A DNA stretch of 64,000 bases from Pandoraea fibrosis (GTDB lineage: Bacteria > Pseudomonadota > Gammaproteobacteria > Burkholderiales > Burkholderiaceae), in NCBI RefSeq assembly GCF_000807775.2, contig NZ_CP047385.1, positions 5,146,001 to 5,210,000 on the forward strand, written 5' to 3'. Shown here one piece after another: positions 9,043 through 17,852 of the stretch. Made by a program: the position numbers and the translations under genes. Positions within the stretch are counted from its first letter, which is position 1. Every line of letters begins with the position of its first letter. The notes below the pieces were generated by a model. It was not told the origin of the DNA, made no database searches, and saw only the letters and a list, made by a program, of their open reading frames with translations.

Positions 9043-10203
9043 TCAGATCACATGCAGCTCGCCGTTTAGCGCGCCAGCTTCGTCCAGGGCTTGCAGGATC
9101 GCAATCACGTCGTCGGGGGTCGCCCCCGAACGGCGCAGACTGTCGACGATGGTTTGCAGATCGACGCCGTCCGGCCAGACCTGAATGTCCATGCCGTCCT
9201 CCTGCACGTCGATATTCGAGCGTTGCACCTCGGCGGTACGTCCGCGCGAGAAGGGGGCGGGTTGCGCGATGACCGGCGACTCGGTCACCGTCACCCGCAG
9301 CGAGCCATGCGAGACCGCCACCGGGCGCACGGTCACGCCCTGCGAGATCACCACCGTGCCCGAGCGTGCGTTGATCACGGCACGCGGCACCCGGTTGACG
9401 CCCGGCACTGGCAACGAATGAACGTCGGCGAGAAAGCGCACGCGGGCGTCGGCGTCTTCAGGCGCGCTCACCTCGACCGTGCTGCCGTTCATGGCCTGCG
9501 CCACGCGCTCGCCAAAGCGGGTGTTGATGGCATCTGCGATATTCGCCGCCAACTGAAAGTCGGGGCGTTTCAGGCTCAAACGCATGGCGCCCCCCTCGCC
9601 GACCGGCACGGGAATCTCTTGCTCGATCGTTGCCCCGTTGGGCACGCGGCCGGCAGTCGGCGTGTTTTTCTGGACACGCGAGCCGCTGCGCCCCTCGGCC
9701 TGCATGGCGCTCACGACCAGATTGCCCTGCGCCAGCGCGTAAGTCTGGCCGTCGACGGCGCGAAGCTGAGTCAACAGCAATGTTCCCCCGCGCAGGCTGC
9801 GCGCGTCGCCCATCGACGACACGGTCACGTCGATGGTCTGCCCCCGAAGAAAGCCGGAGGGATAGGTCGCGCTGACCATGACCGCAGCGACATTGCGCGA
9901 GCGCAGTTGCACGTTGTCGGGCATGCTCACGCCGAACTGCTTGAGCAGGTTGGCGAGCGACTGACTGGAGTGACGCGAACGCGGGCCGTCGCCCGTGCCG
10001 GGCAGTCCTACGACCAGACCGTAGCCCACAAGCTGGTTATCTCGCACGCCTTCCACATTCACGTAGTTGCGCACGGTCTGTGCATGGCCGGCCGGTGCCG
10101 TGACCAACGCCGCGATCACGGCGATGGCGACAATCGTCGTCGACAACGACAATGCGGCCAACCGGCGGGACACCGGCCCGAGCGCCTCAGGAATTCCGAA
10201 CAT
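9043..10203 (-). CDS. flgI: FlgI, flagellar P-ring protein
   Basis: 386 residues with an N-terminal signal peptide, hydrophobic at about 15-38, and probable cleavage after GHA at residue 41. The family blocks VRNYVNVEGVRDNQLVGYGLVVGL and GTGDGP follow immediately, and the C-terminus has TPDDVIAILQALDEAGAL. FlgI assembles the periplasmic P-ring that supports the rod in the peptidoglycan layer. Its usual chaperone FlgA is not encoded in this window. It sits between flgH (13 bases upstream) and flgJ (8 bases downstream). Confidence 0.96.
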   Translation of the reverse strand: MFGIPEALGPVSRRLAALSLSTTIVAIAVIAALVTAPAGHAQTVRNYVNVEGVRDNQLVGYGLVVGLPGTGDGPRSRHSSQSLANLLKQFGVSMPDNVQLRSRNVAAVMVSATYPSGFLRGQTIDVTVSSMGDARSLRGGTLLLTQLRAVDGQTYALAQGNLVVSAMQAEGRSGSRVQKNTPTAGRVPNGATIEQEIPVPVGEGGAMRLSLKRPDFQLAANIADAINTRFGERVAQAMNGSTVEVSAPEDADARVRFLADVHSLPVPGVNRVPRAVINARSGTVVISQGVTVRPVAVSHGSLRVTVTESPVIAQPAPFSRGRTAEVQRSNIDVQEDGMDIQVWPDGVDLQTIVDSLRRSGATPDDVIAILQALDEAGALNGELHVI

Positions 10204-10216
10204 ATGAGTCTCCCCC

Positions 10217-10921
10217 TCAGAGCGGCGCGAACTGGCTGTTGAAGAAGCGCGTCAGCCAGCCGGGATTGTTGCTGTCTGCAAGCGCCCCGGTACCGAAGTA
10301 CTGAATGCGGGCATTCGCCACACGCAGCGACGACACGCGATTGGTCGTGTCGATATCGCCGGCACGCACGTAACCCGCGACGCGCACGGTTTCTTCGCCT
10401 TGATTCAGGAACAGCCGCTTCTCGCCGCGCACGTGTAACAGCCCGCTGGGCAACACGCGATGCACAACGACCGTGATCGCGCCGCGCAGCGTGTTCTGCG
10501 CCGTGCTCGAGCTATCGCCGCGAAAGCCGCGTCGCGCACCCAGCGCGGAATCACCGAAGGTGGACTTGCCCATCAGCGTGATCTCGTCGATCGACATGTC
10601 GCTGCGCTTGTCCAACCGTGTGCCTGCGCGCTTGCTCGCCTGTGTCTGCTCTTGCAGCACGATGGTCAACACATCGCCCGAGCGGAACGCACGCTGATCC
10701 GAGGTCAGCGACAACGCGTTTCCGGATGAAAAGAGCCCGCCTGCCTGTCCCTGCGAGGACATTTCGGCCACGCTAGGCAGGTCGTCACTCTCTTCGAGCT
10801 GCGGCGGCAGATAGCCTGCGCAGCCCGTGAGCACGGCGGCCAGCGCGACTACGACCGCCGCGCGCACGCCACGATAAGCCGTGCGGGCATCGTTCGGTAG
10901 AAGGCGGAGCGCGTCCGTCAT
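10217..10921 (-). CDS. flgH: FlgH, flagellar L-ring lipoprotein
   Basis: 234 residues. A lipoprotein signal ends with the lipobox LTGC, making Cys34 the lipidated residue. The family blocks SGDVLTIVLQEQTQASKRAGT (shown in part) and VVHRVLPSGLLHVRGEK are present, followed by VRVAGYVRAGDIDTTN. FlgH forms the outer-membrane L-ring. The start ATG is preceded by an ACGGAG ribosome site. The gene lies between flgG and flgI in the conserved order. Confidence 0.96.
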   Translation of the reverse strand: MTDALRLLPNDARTAYRGVRAAVVVALAAVLTGCAGYLPPQLEESDDLPSVAEMSSQGQAGGLFSSGNALSLTSDQRAFRSGDVLTIVLQEQTQASKRAGTRLDKRSDMSIDEITLMGKSTFGDSALGARRGFRGDSSSTAQNTLRGAITVVVHRVLPSGLLHVRGEKRLFLNQGEETVRVAGYVRAGDIDTTNRVSSLRVANARIQYFGTGALADSNNPGWLTRFFNSQFAPL

Positions 10922-10936
10922 GATGATCTCCGTCCG

Positions 10937-11725
10937 TTACCGCGCGACCTGCGCGAGGCTTTGCATCATGTTGTCGGCGGCCGACAGCACTTTGGTGCTC
11001 ATTTCGTAAGCACGCTGCGCCTGAATCATGTTCACCATTTCTTCGACGGCAACGACGTTCGAGCCCTCCAGCGCCTTCTGTCGCAACAGACCCAGATTTT
11101 CCTCTCCCGGGTTGCCTTCGATAGCCGGACCGCTCGCGGCCGTCTCTGCGAACAGGTTGCTGCCCATCGGACGCAGCCCGGAGGGGTTCACGAAGTCGGC
11201 CAGTTGCAGGCGGCCGAGCGATGTCGGCGCGGTGTCGCCGTCCTCCAGCGCGCTGATGTCGCCGTCGGCGCTGATCGTCAGATCGCGCGCGCCCGGGGGC
11301 ACAACGATATCGCCCACGAGCGGGTGCCCGGCCTGCGTCACCAACCGTCCGTCCGAGTCGAGCCGGAGATTGCCGGCACGGGTGTACGCGGTCTCGCCAT
11401 CGGGCATCTCGACCTGCAGAAAGCCGCGCCCGGTAATGGCGACGTCGAGTTCGTTCTGGGTGTCTTGTTCCGCCCCGTTGACGAACTGCTTCTGCGTGCC
11501 GGCGAGCCGCACGCCGGTACCGAAGTACATGCCACCGGGCAATGTCGCGTCGCCCTGCGTGCGCGCACCTGCCGGACGGATGGCGCGGTAAAACGTGTCT
11601 TCGAACGCAAGACGATCGCGCTTGAAGCCGGTGGTGTTCACATTGGCCAGATTGTTGGCAATGGACTGCAACTGCGCGTCTTGCGCGTGAACCGCCGTGC
11701 GGGCGATGAGAAGTGCGGGATTCAT
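10937..11725 (-). CDS. flgG: FlgG, distal rod protein
   Basis: 262 residues, the standard FlgG length. The N-terminal rod consensus is MNPALLIARTAVHAQDAQLQ with IANNLANVNTTGFKRDRLAF. The C-terminus has GSNVVAVEEMVNMIQAQRAYE and ends NMMQSLAQVAR. It builds the distal rod that passes through the P- and L-rings. It starts 35 bases after flgF ends and is followed by flgH after 15 bases. Confidence 0.96.
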   Translation of the reverse strand: MNPALLIARTAVHAQDAQLQSIANNLANVNTTGFKRDRLAFEDTFYRAIRPAGARTQGDATLPGGMYFGTGVRLAGTQKQFVNGAEQDTQNELDVAITGRGFLQVEMPDGETAYTRAGNLRLDSDGRLVTQAGHPLVGDIVVPPGARDLTISADGDISALEDGDTAPTSLGRLQLADFVNPSGLRPMGSNLFAETAASGPAIEGNPGEENLGLLRQKALEGSNVVAVEEMVNMIQAQRAYEMSTKVLSAADNMMQSLAQVAR

Positions 11726-11760
11726 GACATCTCGATAGGAATAGGGGGAATGAACGCGGT

Positions 11761-12492
11761 TTAGCCACGCACGAGGCGATTGCCGCCTTCTGCCATGTCG
11801 TCGGCGATCTTGAGGACACGCATCTGCATCTCGAAGTCGCGGCTCGCGTTCATGCTCTGCACCATGGCGCCGACAGCCGAAACGTTGCTCGCTTCGAGGT
11901 GCGCGCCGCGCAGCATGACGTCGTCGCCGGGCAGCGTGCCGGCGTCGCTCACGAGCAGACCACCGCCAGTGCTGCGCATATCGCCCGGCATGGCAAGTAC
12001 GCGTCGCAGCGTGCCTACCGGCACCAGATCGGTCGACCCTTCGAGCACGACGGAGACTGTGCCGTCGGCACCGATGTCGAGTTCGCGATGCGGCGGTACC
12101 ACGATGGGACCGCCCTCGCCCAGCACCGGGCGGCCATGCAACAGCAACGTGCCGTCGCCATCGAGCATGAGCGAGCCGCCACGCGAGTAGACGGCGTCTG
12201 CACCGTCTTCGGGAAGCGCCGCGAGCGCGAGATAGCCATCACCATCGATGGCCACGTCGAGCGCGCGCCCCGTCGGCTCGAGCACGCCGGGCGTAGTATC
12301 GAGACCGGCAGGTGCCTGAACCGCGTAGTGGCGCGAGCCCAATCCGGGACCGGGCAAGGCGTTGGCCTGCGCCACAGCCAGCGACGCTCGAAAGCCAGTC
12401 GTCGTGGTGTTGGCCAGGTTGTGCGCCACTGTGCGCTGGGCATCGTGCGCGCGCTGCGCGCCCGACATGGCCGTATAGATCAGGGCGTCCAT
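11761..12492 (-). CDS. flgF: FlgF, proximal rod protein
   Basis: 243 residues. It starts MDALIYTAMSGAQRAHDAQR, then has VAHNLANTTTTGFRASLA (rod signature). The C-terminal helix is VGAMVQSMNASRDFEMQMRVL. FlgF is a proximal rod subunit between FlgC and FlgG. Its start is 4 bases after the flgE stop, so the two are probably translated together. Confidence 0.95.
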   Translation of the reverse strand: MDALIYTAMSGAQRAHDAQRTVAHNLANTTTTGFRASLAVAQANALPGPGLGSRHYAVQAPAGLDTTPGVLEPTGRALDVAIDGDGYLALAALPEDGADAVYSRGGSLMLDGDGTLLLHGRPVLGEGGPIVVPPHRELDIGADGTVSVVLEGSTDLVPVGTLRRVLAMPGDMRSTGGGLLVSDAGTLPGDDVMLRGAHLEASNVSAVGAMVQSMNASRDFEMQMRVLKIADDMAEGGNRLVRG

Positions 12493-12496
12493 CGCG

Positions 12497-13603
12497 TCAG
12501 ATCGACTGCATCAGGTTGCGCATCATCTCGTTCTGCGTCGAGATGACTTTCGTGTTTGCCTGATAGTTACGCTGTGCGGACATCAGGTTCACCAGTTCGT
12601 CCGTCACATTGACGTTCGAGCCTTCGAGCGAACCGCTCACGAGCACCCCTGCGGCGCCCTCGCCAGGACGACGCAGTTGCGCGACGCCGGAATCGCCCGT
12701 TTCGCGCCAGACCGTGCCGTCCACGGGAACCAGACCGCCCGCATTGGCGAACTCGCCCAGAGCGAGTTGGTATTGCGTGCTGCTCGTGCCGTTGCTGTAC
12801 TCCGCGACCACCGAGCCGTCCTTGTCGATGCGCGCACGAACAAAGCTGCCCGCTTCACGGCCACCGACTTCGGTGGCGGTCGCGTCGAACCCACCCGCCT
12901 GGAAGCGCATGCCGCTGAAATCGAGGTTCGGGAGCGTGCCGTTCCCTGTGGGACCGGTCAATTGCATCGTTGTCGGATTGAGCACACCCAAGATGACGGA
13001 ACTTGCCCCATCAATCTCTGAGATTTCCAGCGAAGCCGGCGAACCCGCCACCATGTTGAACTGGAGGTTTCTCACCGCCAGTTCGCCGCTGCCGTCGCGG
13101 AAGGTGACCGAGATCTCACCGAGGCGTCCCGCCGTGCTCGGCAGCGGGTTCGGCAAACGCCCGGTCACGTTGATCGCCGTGCTCGGCAACGCCCCCACCG
13201 GACTCTTGTCGATCGTGACATCCGACACGTTGGCCTGACCTTGCGCAAAGCCCTGCACGTTGCGACCGCTTCCGTCGACCAGTTTGTTGTCCTTGTCGAC
13301 TTCGAAATCGCCCACACGCGAATAGACTCGCTGCCCGTTCGTCTCTTTGAGGATGAAGAACCCACCCCCTTGAATCGCCTGATGCAGACGATCGCCGGAG
13401 CTACGCAGGCTGCCGTTGGCACCGACCGAATAGCGCGTGCCGCTGACTTTCACGCCGGCAGGCTGCGCCTCGGCCATTGCCGACTCGAAGTTGGTTCGCC
13501 CCGACTTGTAGCCATTCGTCTCCACGTTGGAGATGTTCTGCGAAATGGTCTCAAGCGACTTGTTGATGGCGTTGATGCCCGACAGGGCAATATCGAAACT
13601 CAT
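12497..13603 (-). CDS. flgE: FlgE, flagellar hook protein
   Basis: 368 residues from the ATG that overlaps the flgD stop in ATGA. The same frame is open further upstream, but the hook consensus MSFDIALSGINAINKSLETI begins exactly at this ATG, so the upstream extension is not coding. The NISNVETNGYKSGRTNFESA block follows near residue 25, and the C-terminus has NVTDELVNLMSAQRNYQANTK with MMRNLMQSI at the end. FlgE polymerises into the hook. It is close to the ~400 residues of typical FlgE. Confidence 0.95.
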   Translation of the reverse strand: MSFDIALSGINAINKSLETISQNISNVETNGYKSGRTNFESAMAEAQPAGVKVSGTRYSVGANGSLRSSGDRLHQAIQGGGFFILKETNGQRVYSRVGDFEVDKDNKLVDGSGRNVQGFAQGQANVSDVTIDKSPVGALPSTAINVTGRLPNPLPSTAGRLGEISVTFRDGSGELAVRNLQFNMVAGSPASLEISEIDGASSVILGVLNPTTMQLTGPTGNGTLPNLDFSGMRFQAGGFDATATEVGGREAGSFVRARIDKDGSVVAEYSNGTSSTQYQLALGEFANAGGLVPVDGTVWRETGDSGVAQLRRPGEGAAGVLVSGSLEGSNVNVTDELVNLMSAQRNYQANTKVISTQNEMMRNLMQSI

Positions 13604-14322
13604 GCTGCACTCCCATGCTTGGCCGCGCCCGGGGGCGCACTGGCCGACAATTCTTTGATGTTTGCCGCGTCGATGCGGCTCCCCACGCCCGTCACGTCGA
13701 TCTGCGCGCCGGCACCGTCGAGATGCACGCGCTCGACACGCCCCGCGATGCGAACCGGCAGCTTGGTCGTGCCCGATTGAACGTGAATATCGAACCGGCC
13801 TGCGCCGAGGTTGTGCTCGGTGAACCACGCGTCGTCGATGTGGAATTCCGTCCGCCCGGCAGACACCGGCAGCGGCTTGCGAACCGTCTTGCCGTCGTGG
13901 CTCGTGAGCACGATCTCGGCACCCTCGCTGCCCACCGGCAGGTCGACGCTGCCCCGAACCCCTCGGCCGCTCACACGATCGATGCCGGGCGTCTCCACAC
14001 TCACCTCCCGGCCGACATGGTTACCCAGCGTATAGCCCTGCAGACCGGAGAGCACCTTGGTCTGCGTCAGCATGCGCTGGCTGACCTGCTGCATGGTTTC
14101 GGTCTGGCTGAGTTGCGTGAGCTGTGCGACGAACTGCGCCGGATCGGTCGGATTGAGCGGGTCCTGATGGCGAATCTGCGCGACCAGCAACTTCGTGAAC
14201 ATCATGCGGATGTCGTCGCCGGCGTCGCCTGCGGATGCCGGTGCGGCAGCGGTATTCGCCGGCGCGCTCAGTGCGCCGGCGTGGTTTCCAGTGTTTCCAA
14301 TACTTCCAATAGGCAGCGTCAT
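13600..14322 (-). CDS. flgD: FlgD, hook-capping scaffold protein
   Basis: 240 residues from the ATG that overlaps the flgC stop in ATGA; upstream extension of the frame is inside flgC and is rejected. The N-terminal capping domain has FTKLLVAQIRHQDPLNPTDP followed by QFVAQLTQLSQTETMQQVSQ (about residues 43-80), the diagnostic FlgD block. The remaining part matches the FlgD Ig-like/tudor region. FlgD caps the growing hook. The gene overlaps flgE by 4 bases. Confidence 0.95.
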   Translation of the reverse strand: MTLPIGSIGNTGNHAGALSAPANTAAAPASAGDAGDDIRMMFTKLLVAQIRHQDPLNPTDPAQFVAQLTQLSQTETMQQVSQRMLTQTKVLSGLQGYTLGNHVGREVSVETPGIDRVSGRGVRGSVDLPVGSEGAEIVLTSHDGKTVRKPLPVSAGRTEFHIDDAWFTEHNLGAGRFDIHVQSGTTKLPVRIAGRVERVHLDGAGAQIDVTGVGSRIDAANIKELSASAPPGAAKHGSAA

Positions 14323-14729
14323 CCGCGCTCTCCAAGTCGTAACAGTTCCTGCTGCGCCGTACGCACACGGGCCAGCACTTCCAGATTGGTTTGAAACGCC
14401 CGCGACGCATCGAGCATGTCCGTCATCTCCTCGATTGCATTCACGTTCGCATAGAAGACATTGCCGTCGGCGTCGGCGACCGGATTGCCGGGTTCGTAGG
14501 CGACGCGCGGCAAATCCTCGCTCTCGTAGATATCGATGACCTGCACGTGTTGCGCACCCTGTGCTTCTCCAAGCACGGTGGCGAACACCGGCTTGCGCGC
14601 GCGATATGCGGTCTCGGCGTCGCCCGATACGGCGCTGGCGTTCGCCAGATTGCTCGCCACGGTGTTCAATCGAATCGTTTGCGCGGCCATCGCCGAACCG
14701 GCGATTCCCGCAATTTCTCTGAAGCTCAT
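14319..14729 (-). CDS. flgC: FlgC, proximal rod protein
   Basis: 136 residues from the ATG at 14729; an in-frame TTG two codons upstream is less likely. It starts MSFREIAGIAGSAMAAQTIR, continues NTVASNLANASAV, and ends with ANVNAIEEMTDMLDASRAFQ and a helix to the stop, all typical of FlgC. The protein is a proximal rod subunit. Its start is 2 bases after the flgB stop, and its stop overlaps the flgD start in ATGA. Confidence 0.94.
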   Translation of the reverse strand: MSFREIAGIAGSAMAAQTIRLNTVASNLANASAVSGDAETAYRARKPVFATVLGEAQGAQHVQVIDIYESEDLPRVAYEPGNPVADADGNVFYANVNAIEEMTDMLDASRAFQTNLEVLARVRTAQQELLRLGERG

Positions 14730-14731
14730 CG

Positions 14732-15118
14732 TCAACGGCCTCCGTCGATGACCTTCTGCAACCCGGCAAGACGCCGGTTCAGAAAGGAAAGACTTGCCTG
14801 CCAGTCAGACAGGTTCTGTGCAAAAAGCGCCTGCTCGATACCGAGCTCCACGGTGTTGCCGTCGGCACGCGCCTGCATCGGCACGCGATAACGCAAGGCG
14901 TCCGACGACTCGCTCGCATGGAATGCATCGACGCTGCCGAGCGGTGCCATGCCGGCGTCCAGATGCCGCTGCACGCGCGCTCCGAAGTCGAGGTCGCGTG
15001 CCTGATAACCCGGCGTTGCCTCGTTCGCGAGATTGGCCGCAAGCACACGCGTGCGTTCCTCCCTCGCGCGCAAAGCCGCAGCGTGAACGCCAAGCGCCTG
15101 AGAAAAAAATGTCTGCAA
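14732..15118 (-). CDS. flgB: FlgB, proximal rod protein
   Basis: 128 residues if translation starts at the TTG at 15118, which has a GGAGG ribosome site 7 bases upstream. A GTG seven codons earlier (15139) is possible, but the GGAGG lies inside that extension. The rod consensus VLAANLANEATPGYQARDLDF near residue 25-45 is diagnostic. FlgB is the most proximal rod subunit. It heads the flgBCDEFGHIJKL run. A 213-base gap separates it from flgN, and this is the likely place for the flgB promoter. Confidence 0.93.
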   Translation of the reverse strand: MQTFFSQALGVHAAALRAREERTRVLAANLANEATPGYQARDLDFGARVQRHLDAGMAPLGSVDAFHASESSDALRYRVPMQARADGNTVELGIEQALFAQNLSDWQASLSFLNRRLAGLQKVIDGGR

Positions 15119-15211
15119 AACTCCGCCTCCGTGGATCACTGATATCGACTGCAGCCATTGTCGGCATAACTATCGAAAAGCGGCCCAAAAGCGATGGAAA
15201 TTGACATGTTT

Positions 15212-15239
15212 CCCAAAGGACTTGCCCCGCTTTGGGCAA
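15212..15239. promoter_or_regulatory. Nested inverted repeats upstream of flgB
   Basis: Two interlocked dyads lie 94-121 bases upstream of the flgB start. CCCAAAG (15212-15218) pairs with CTTTGGG (15230-15236), and TTGCCC (15222-15227) pairs with GGGCAA (15234-15239). They share bases, so as RNA they would be mutually exclusive, and as DNA they could be an operator. The function is unknown. I found no confident sigma-28 or sigma-54 promoter in the gap 15119-15331. Confidence 0.3.
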
Positions 15240-15331
15240 ATGACGTTGGTTGCGTAGATTTTTTCGATTGACAGGGGCGTTACCCTACGCAAGTCGTCGG
15301 TCGAGATGCACGACGCGCACAGGCAGGGAGG

Positions 15332-15778
15332 TCAGCGCTGCGGCGAGTAAGTTGCCGAGACGGGGGACAGCACGACATCGAGTGCCTGAAGGCGCGTGCC
15401 GATGTCTTGCAGATTGCGGGCATTGCTCGCTTTGCAGCGTGCCGCGCTCGCCTGAAGTGCCTGCCAGCGCGCGGAGAAAGTCTGACGCGCGGGGGCGTCC
15501 AGCCATTGCAGGACGGGCGCCATGGTGTTGGCCGACGCCTCGCCGAACGCCCGCTCCAGAGACTGGACGCGGCGACGTGCGCGGATCTGCAAACGGCTGA
15601 CCAATTGCACGGCGCGATCGTGTGCGCGCCCGAGTGCATCGAGTTGTTCGTCGACAAGTGCGCGATGCAGTCCGTCAAGGGTATCGATCAGCAGACGATA
15701 GTCCCCGAGATCGGCATCGACGTCGGCCACGATACGTGCCACGCACTCACCGCGAAGACGCTGAAGCTCGGCGCTCAA
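15332..15778 (-). CDS. flgN: FlgN-like flagellar chaperone
   Basis: 148 residues from a TTG whose first two bases precede the flgM stop (TTGA overlap). No ATG or GTG is available near the N-terminus, so coupled initiation at TTG is the best choice. The protein is almost wholly helical (LSAELQRLRGECVARIVADV, then DYRLLIDTLDGLHRALVDEQ), as expected for the FlgN chaperone that escorts FlgK and FlgL. Sequence identity with enteric FlgN is not obvious by eye, so the call leans on its position next to flgM and on its size. Confidence 0.65.
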   Translation of the reverse strand: MSAELQRLRGECVARIVADVDADLGDYRLLIDTLDGLHRALVDEQLDALGRAHDRAVQLVSRLQIRARRRVQSLERAFGEASANTMAPVLQWLDAPARQTFSARWQALQASAARCKASNARNLQDIGTRLQALDVVLSPVSATYSPQR

Positions 15779-16071
15779 CGCAGCATCCCGTGATGCGCGA
15801 GAATCCCGTTCGCCACGCGCTCGCTGTCGAAAGCCAGTTCGCCGCTCGCCAGCATTGCCTTGATGCGGGCGACCTTGGCGGTATCGATACGGGGGATGGC
15901 ATCGATGGCGGCACGCGTGCCGGCGATCCATTCGCTGGCGCTCGTCGGCATCGCGCGAACGGCGCCCTCTGCGGCATTCGCCTTCGCCTGCGGCTTCGAC
16001 TGCCCTGCCGTCAGGCGCATGCGCGCGGCGTCGATGGGCGTGACATTGGCAATCGAGTCGATCTTGGGCAT
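15775..16071 (-). CDS. flgM: FlgM, anti-sigma-28 factor
   Basis: 98 residues, the usual FlgM size. The start MPKIDSIANVTPI and a disordered N-terminal half are followed by the sigma-binding helices: RIDTAKVARIKAMLASGELA and FDSERVANGILAHH (about residues 60-95). FlgM holds the flagellar sigma factor inactive until the hook is finished and is then exported. Its partner is the FliA-type sigma encoded at 17849-18778. It starts 18 bases after motB and overlaps flgN. Confidence 0.9.
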   Translation of the reverse strand: MPKIDSIANVTPIDAARMRLTAGQSKPQAKANAAEGAVRAMPTSASEWIAGTRAAIDAIPRIDTAKVARIKAMLASGELAFDSERVANGILAHHGMLR

Positions 16072-16089
16072 GAGAGGTGTCCTTGGAAA

Positions 16090-16983
16090 TTACGGTTCAC
16101 TCGAATCAGGCGACCGGTCGCCGTCATTTGTTAAGCGCGCCGGGAGCGTGGCGATCGCGGCGGCATCCGACGCCGGGTTCTGGCCGGAAAGCACCATCTC
16201 GCCGGCCTGCGGCGCACCGAACATCTGAGACAGTTGTGTCGCCCTCGCCTTCGTGAGCACCACGAATTCGATGCGTCGGTTGGCCGCCGCGACCGGATCG
16301 TCCACCCGCAACGGCGCGTGGTCTGCCATGCCGACCGCCATCAGCACGCGATCGAGTTCCAACCCTCCGGCAACCAGTGCGGTGCGCGCCGCGAGTGCTC
16401 GTTCCGACGACAGGTGCCAGTTCGTATAGCCATCGGCCGCCGTGGTGCGATATCGCACGGCGTCGGTATGCCCCACGATCATCAGCGAGTTCTCGACGTT
16501 CGCCAGCAACCCGCCGATACGCGAGAGCAATGCGCGAGCGCCCGGCGACGGCGTGGCGCTGCCCCGCTCGAACATGCCTCGCTCGTCGGAGTCGGCCAGT
16601 CGCACACGCAACCCGTCGGGCGTGATGGTTGTGCTCACGTGGTCCGAGAGCTTCGCCATCTCGCCGAGTTGCTGCACGGCATCGGCCAGACGCGCCAGAT
16701 CGGCCGGCGACTCGAACTGCCCGTGAGGCAATTCGTCGGCCGTCTCGTTCGCGGCATGCCGGGCGTCGGACGGCGAAACGCTCGTGGACGACGACGCCGT
16801 CCATGAGGGCTGCTGCTGGCTGGACGTCTGCGAGCTGGACGGTGCCGGCTCCTCGAAGACCCGCCGCTCCAGCATCCACATCACGACGAACAGACACATG
16901 AGCACCAGACACAAATCGGCAAACGCCACCTTCCAGGCGCCGCTATGCTCCTCGTGCGCGGCGCGCGATCGACGCGTGCTCAT
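16090..16983 (-). CDS. motB: MotB-type stator protein (LafU)
   Basis: 297 residues from the ATG that overlaps the motA stop. One membrane helix near residues 18-40 (WKVAFADLCLVLMCLFVVMW) carries the ion-binding Asp23 in the MotB FAD-L context. A disordered Ser/Glu-rich linker follows. The C-terminal OmpA-like peptidoglycan-binding domain includes LMIVGHTDAVR and AANRRIEFVVLTKARA. With the preceding motA it forms the private stator of this flagellum, as LafT/LafU do in lateral systems. Whether it conducts H+ or Na+ cannot be decided from these residues. Confidence 0.92.
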   Translation of the reverse strand: MSTRRSRAAHEEHSGAWKVAFADLCLVLMCLFVVMWMLERRVFEEPAPSSSQTSSQQQPSWTASSSTSVSPSDARHAANETADELPHGQFESPADLARLADAVQQLGEMAKLSDHVSTTITPDGLRVRLADSDERGMFERGSATPSPGARALLSRIGGLLANVENSLMIVGHTDAVRYRTTAADGYTNWHLSSERALAARTALVAGGLELDRVLMAVGMADHAPLRVDDPVAAANRRIEFVVLTKARATQLSQMFGAPQAGEMVLSGQNPASDAAAIATLPARLTNDGDRSPDSSEP

Positions 16984-17852
16984 CGCCCATCCTCGACGTT
17001 GCGCACCCACCCTTCAAGCGCGCTGAAACTTGGCAACGCGCCGTACTGCAACATGCGACGGCCCGCGTCGGCCGAAAGTAGCGGTGTCTTGCCGCTCAGG
17101 AACGCGATCAATGCCGCGTGCACGCATTCGAAGCCGGTCATTTCCACAGCAACCGACTGCGACAGACGGTTCGCCAGCGGGCTGATCACGGCATAGCAGG
17201 CGAAAACACCGAAGAACGTGCCGACCATCGCCACGGCCACCTGACGCGTGATCGTGGCCGTTGCCGCACCGGCACCGATGTCGTACATCGCGAGCACCAG
17301 ACCAAGCACCGCCGCGATGATGCCGAAGCCCGGCATCGACTCGCCCAGTTTGTGCAGCGCCTGCACCGGCTGCATCATGCGACGCTCCCGGCTCTCGATC
17401 TCCATTGCCAGCAAGCTGTCGAGTTCACTGCGCGAGCCTTTGCTCAGGGCCGCCACACGCAGCGCATCGACCGTGAAGTCGACCAGCCTCGTGTTGGCCA
17501 GCACGTGACGGCTGCGCTGGAAGATGGCGCTGCGCGACGGATCGTCAAGGTGTGCATCGAGTGCGCGAACGCCGTCACGCGACGAAGTTTGAAGCAGCGA
17601 GTAGGTCAGCGTGAGCAATTCCTGCTCGAACGCTTCGCCATGACGGCGGCGGCGCATTGCGGCAGCCACCACGGCGCGCAGGTCGCCCAGCACGCGTGCC
17701 GTATTGCCGACGAGAAACGCCCCCAGCGCGGTGCCGATCACCAGCACGAGTTCGTTCAGATGAAAGACAGTCTCGAACTGGCCGCCATTGAGCCAGAACA
17801 TGCCGAACACGCTGCCCGCGATCACGGCAGCCCCAAGCATCAATAATTTCAT
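16980..17852 (-). CDS. motA: MotA-type stator protein (LafT)
   Basis: 290 residues with four membrane segments (about 3-20, 32-50, 168-190 and 202-222). The conserved proline block is LGESMPGFGIIAAVLGLVLA, and the cytoplasmic loop contains SLLAMEIESRERRMMQPVQA. MotA forms the ring around MotB that turns ion flow into torque on FliG. Its ATG overlaps the fliA stop, and its stop overlaps the motB ATG. The sigma factor and stator are therefore made as one coupled set, as in laf loci. Confidence 0.94.
   Translation of the reverse strand: MKLLMLGAAVIAGSVFGMFWLNGGQFETVFHLNELVLVIGTALGAFLVGNTARVLGDLRAVVAAAMRRRRHGEAFEQELLTLTYSLLQTSSRDGVRALDAHLDDPSRSAIFQRSRHVLANTRLVDFTVDALRVAALSKGSRSELDSLLAMEIESRERRMMQPVQALHKLGESMPGFGIIAAVLGLVLAMYDIGAGAATATITRQVAVAMVGTFFGVFACYAVISPLANRLSQSVAVEMTGFECVHAALIAFLSGKTPLLSADAGRRMLQYGALPSFSALEGWVRNVEDGR

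Noticed and set aside
13604..13828. N-terminal extension of FlgE
   Set aside because: The open frame extends 75 codons into flgD, but the hook consensus starts exactly at the ATG at 13603, which is coupled to flgD.
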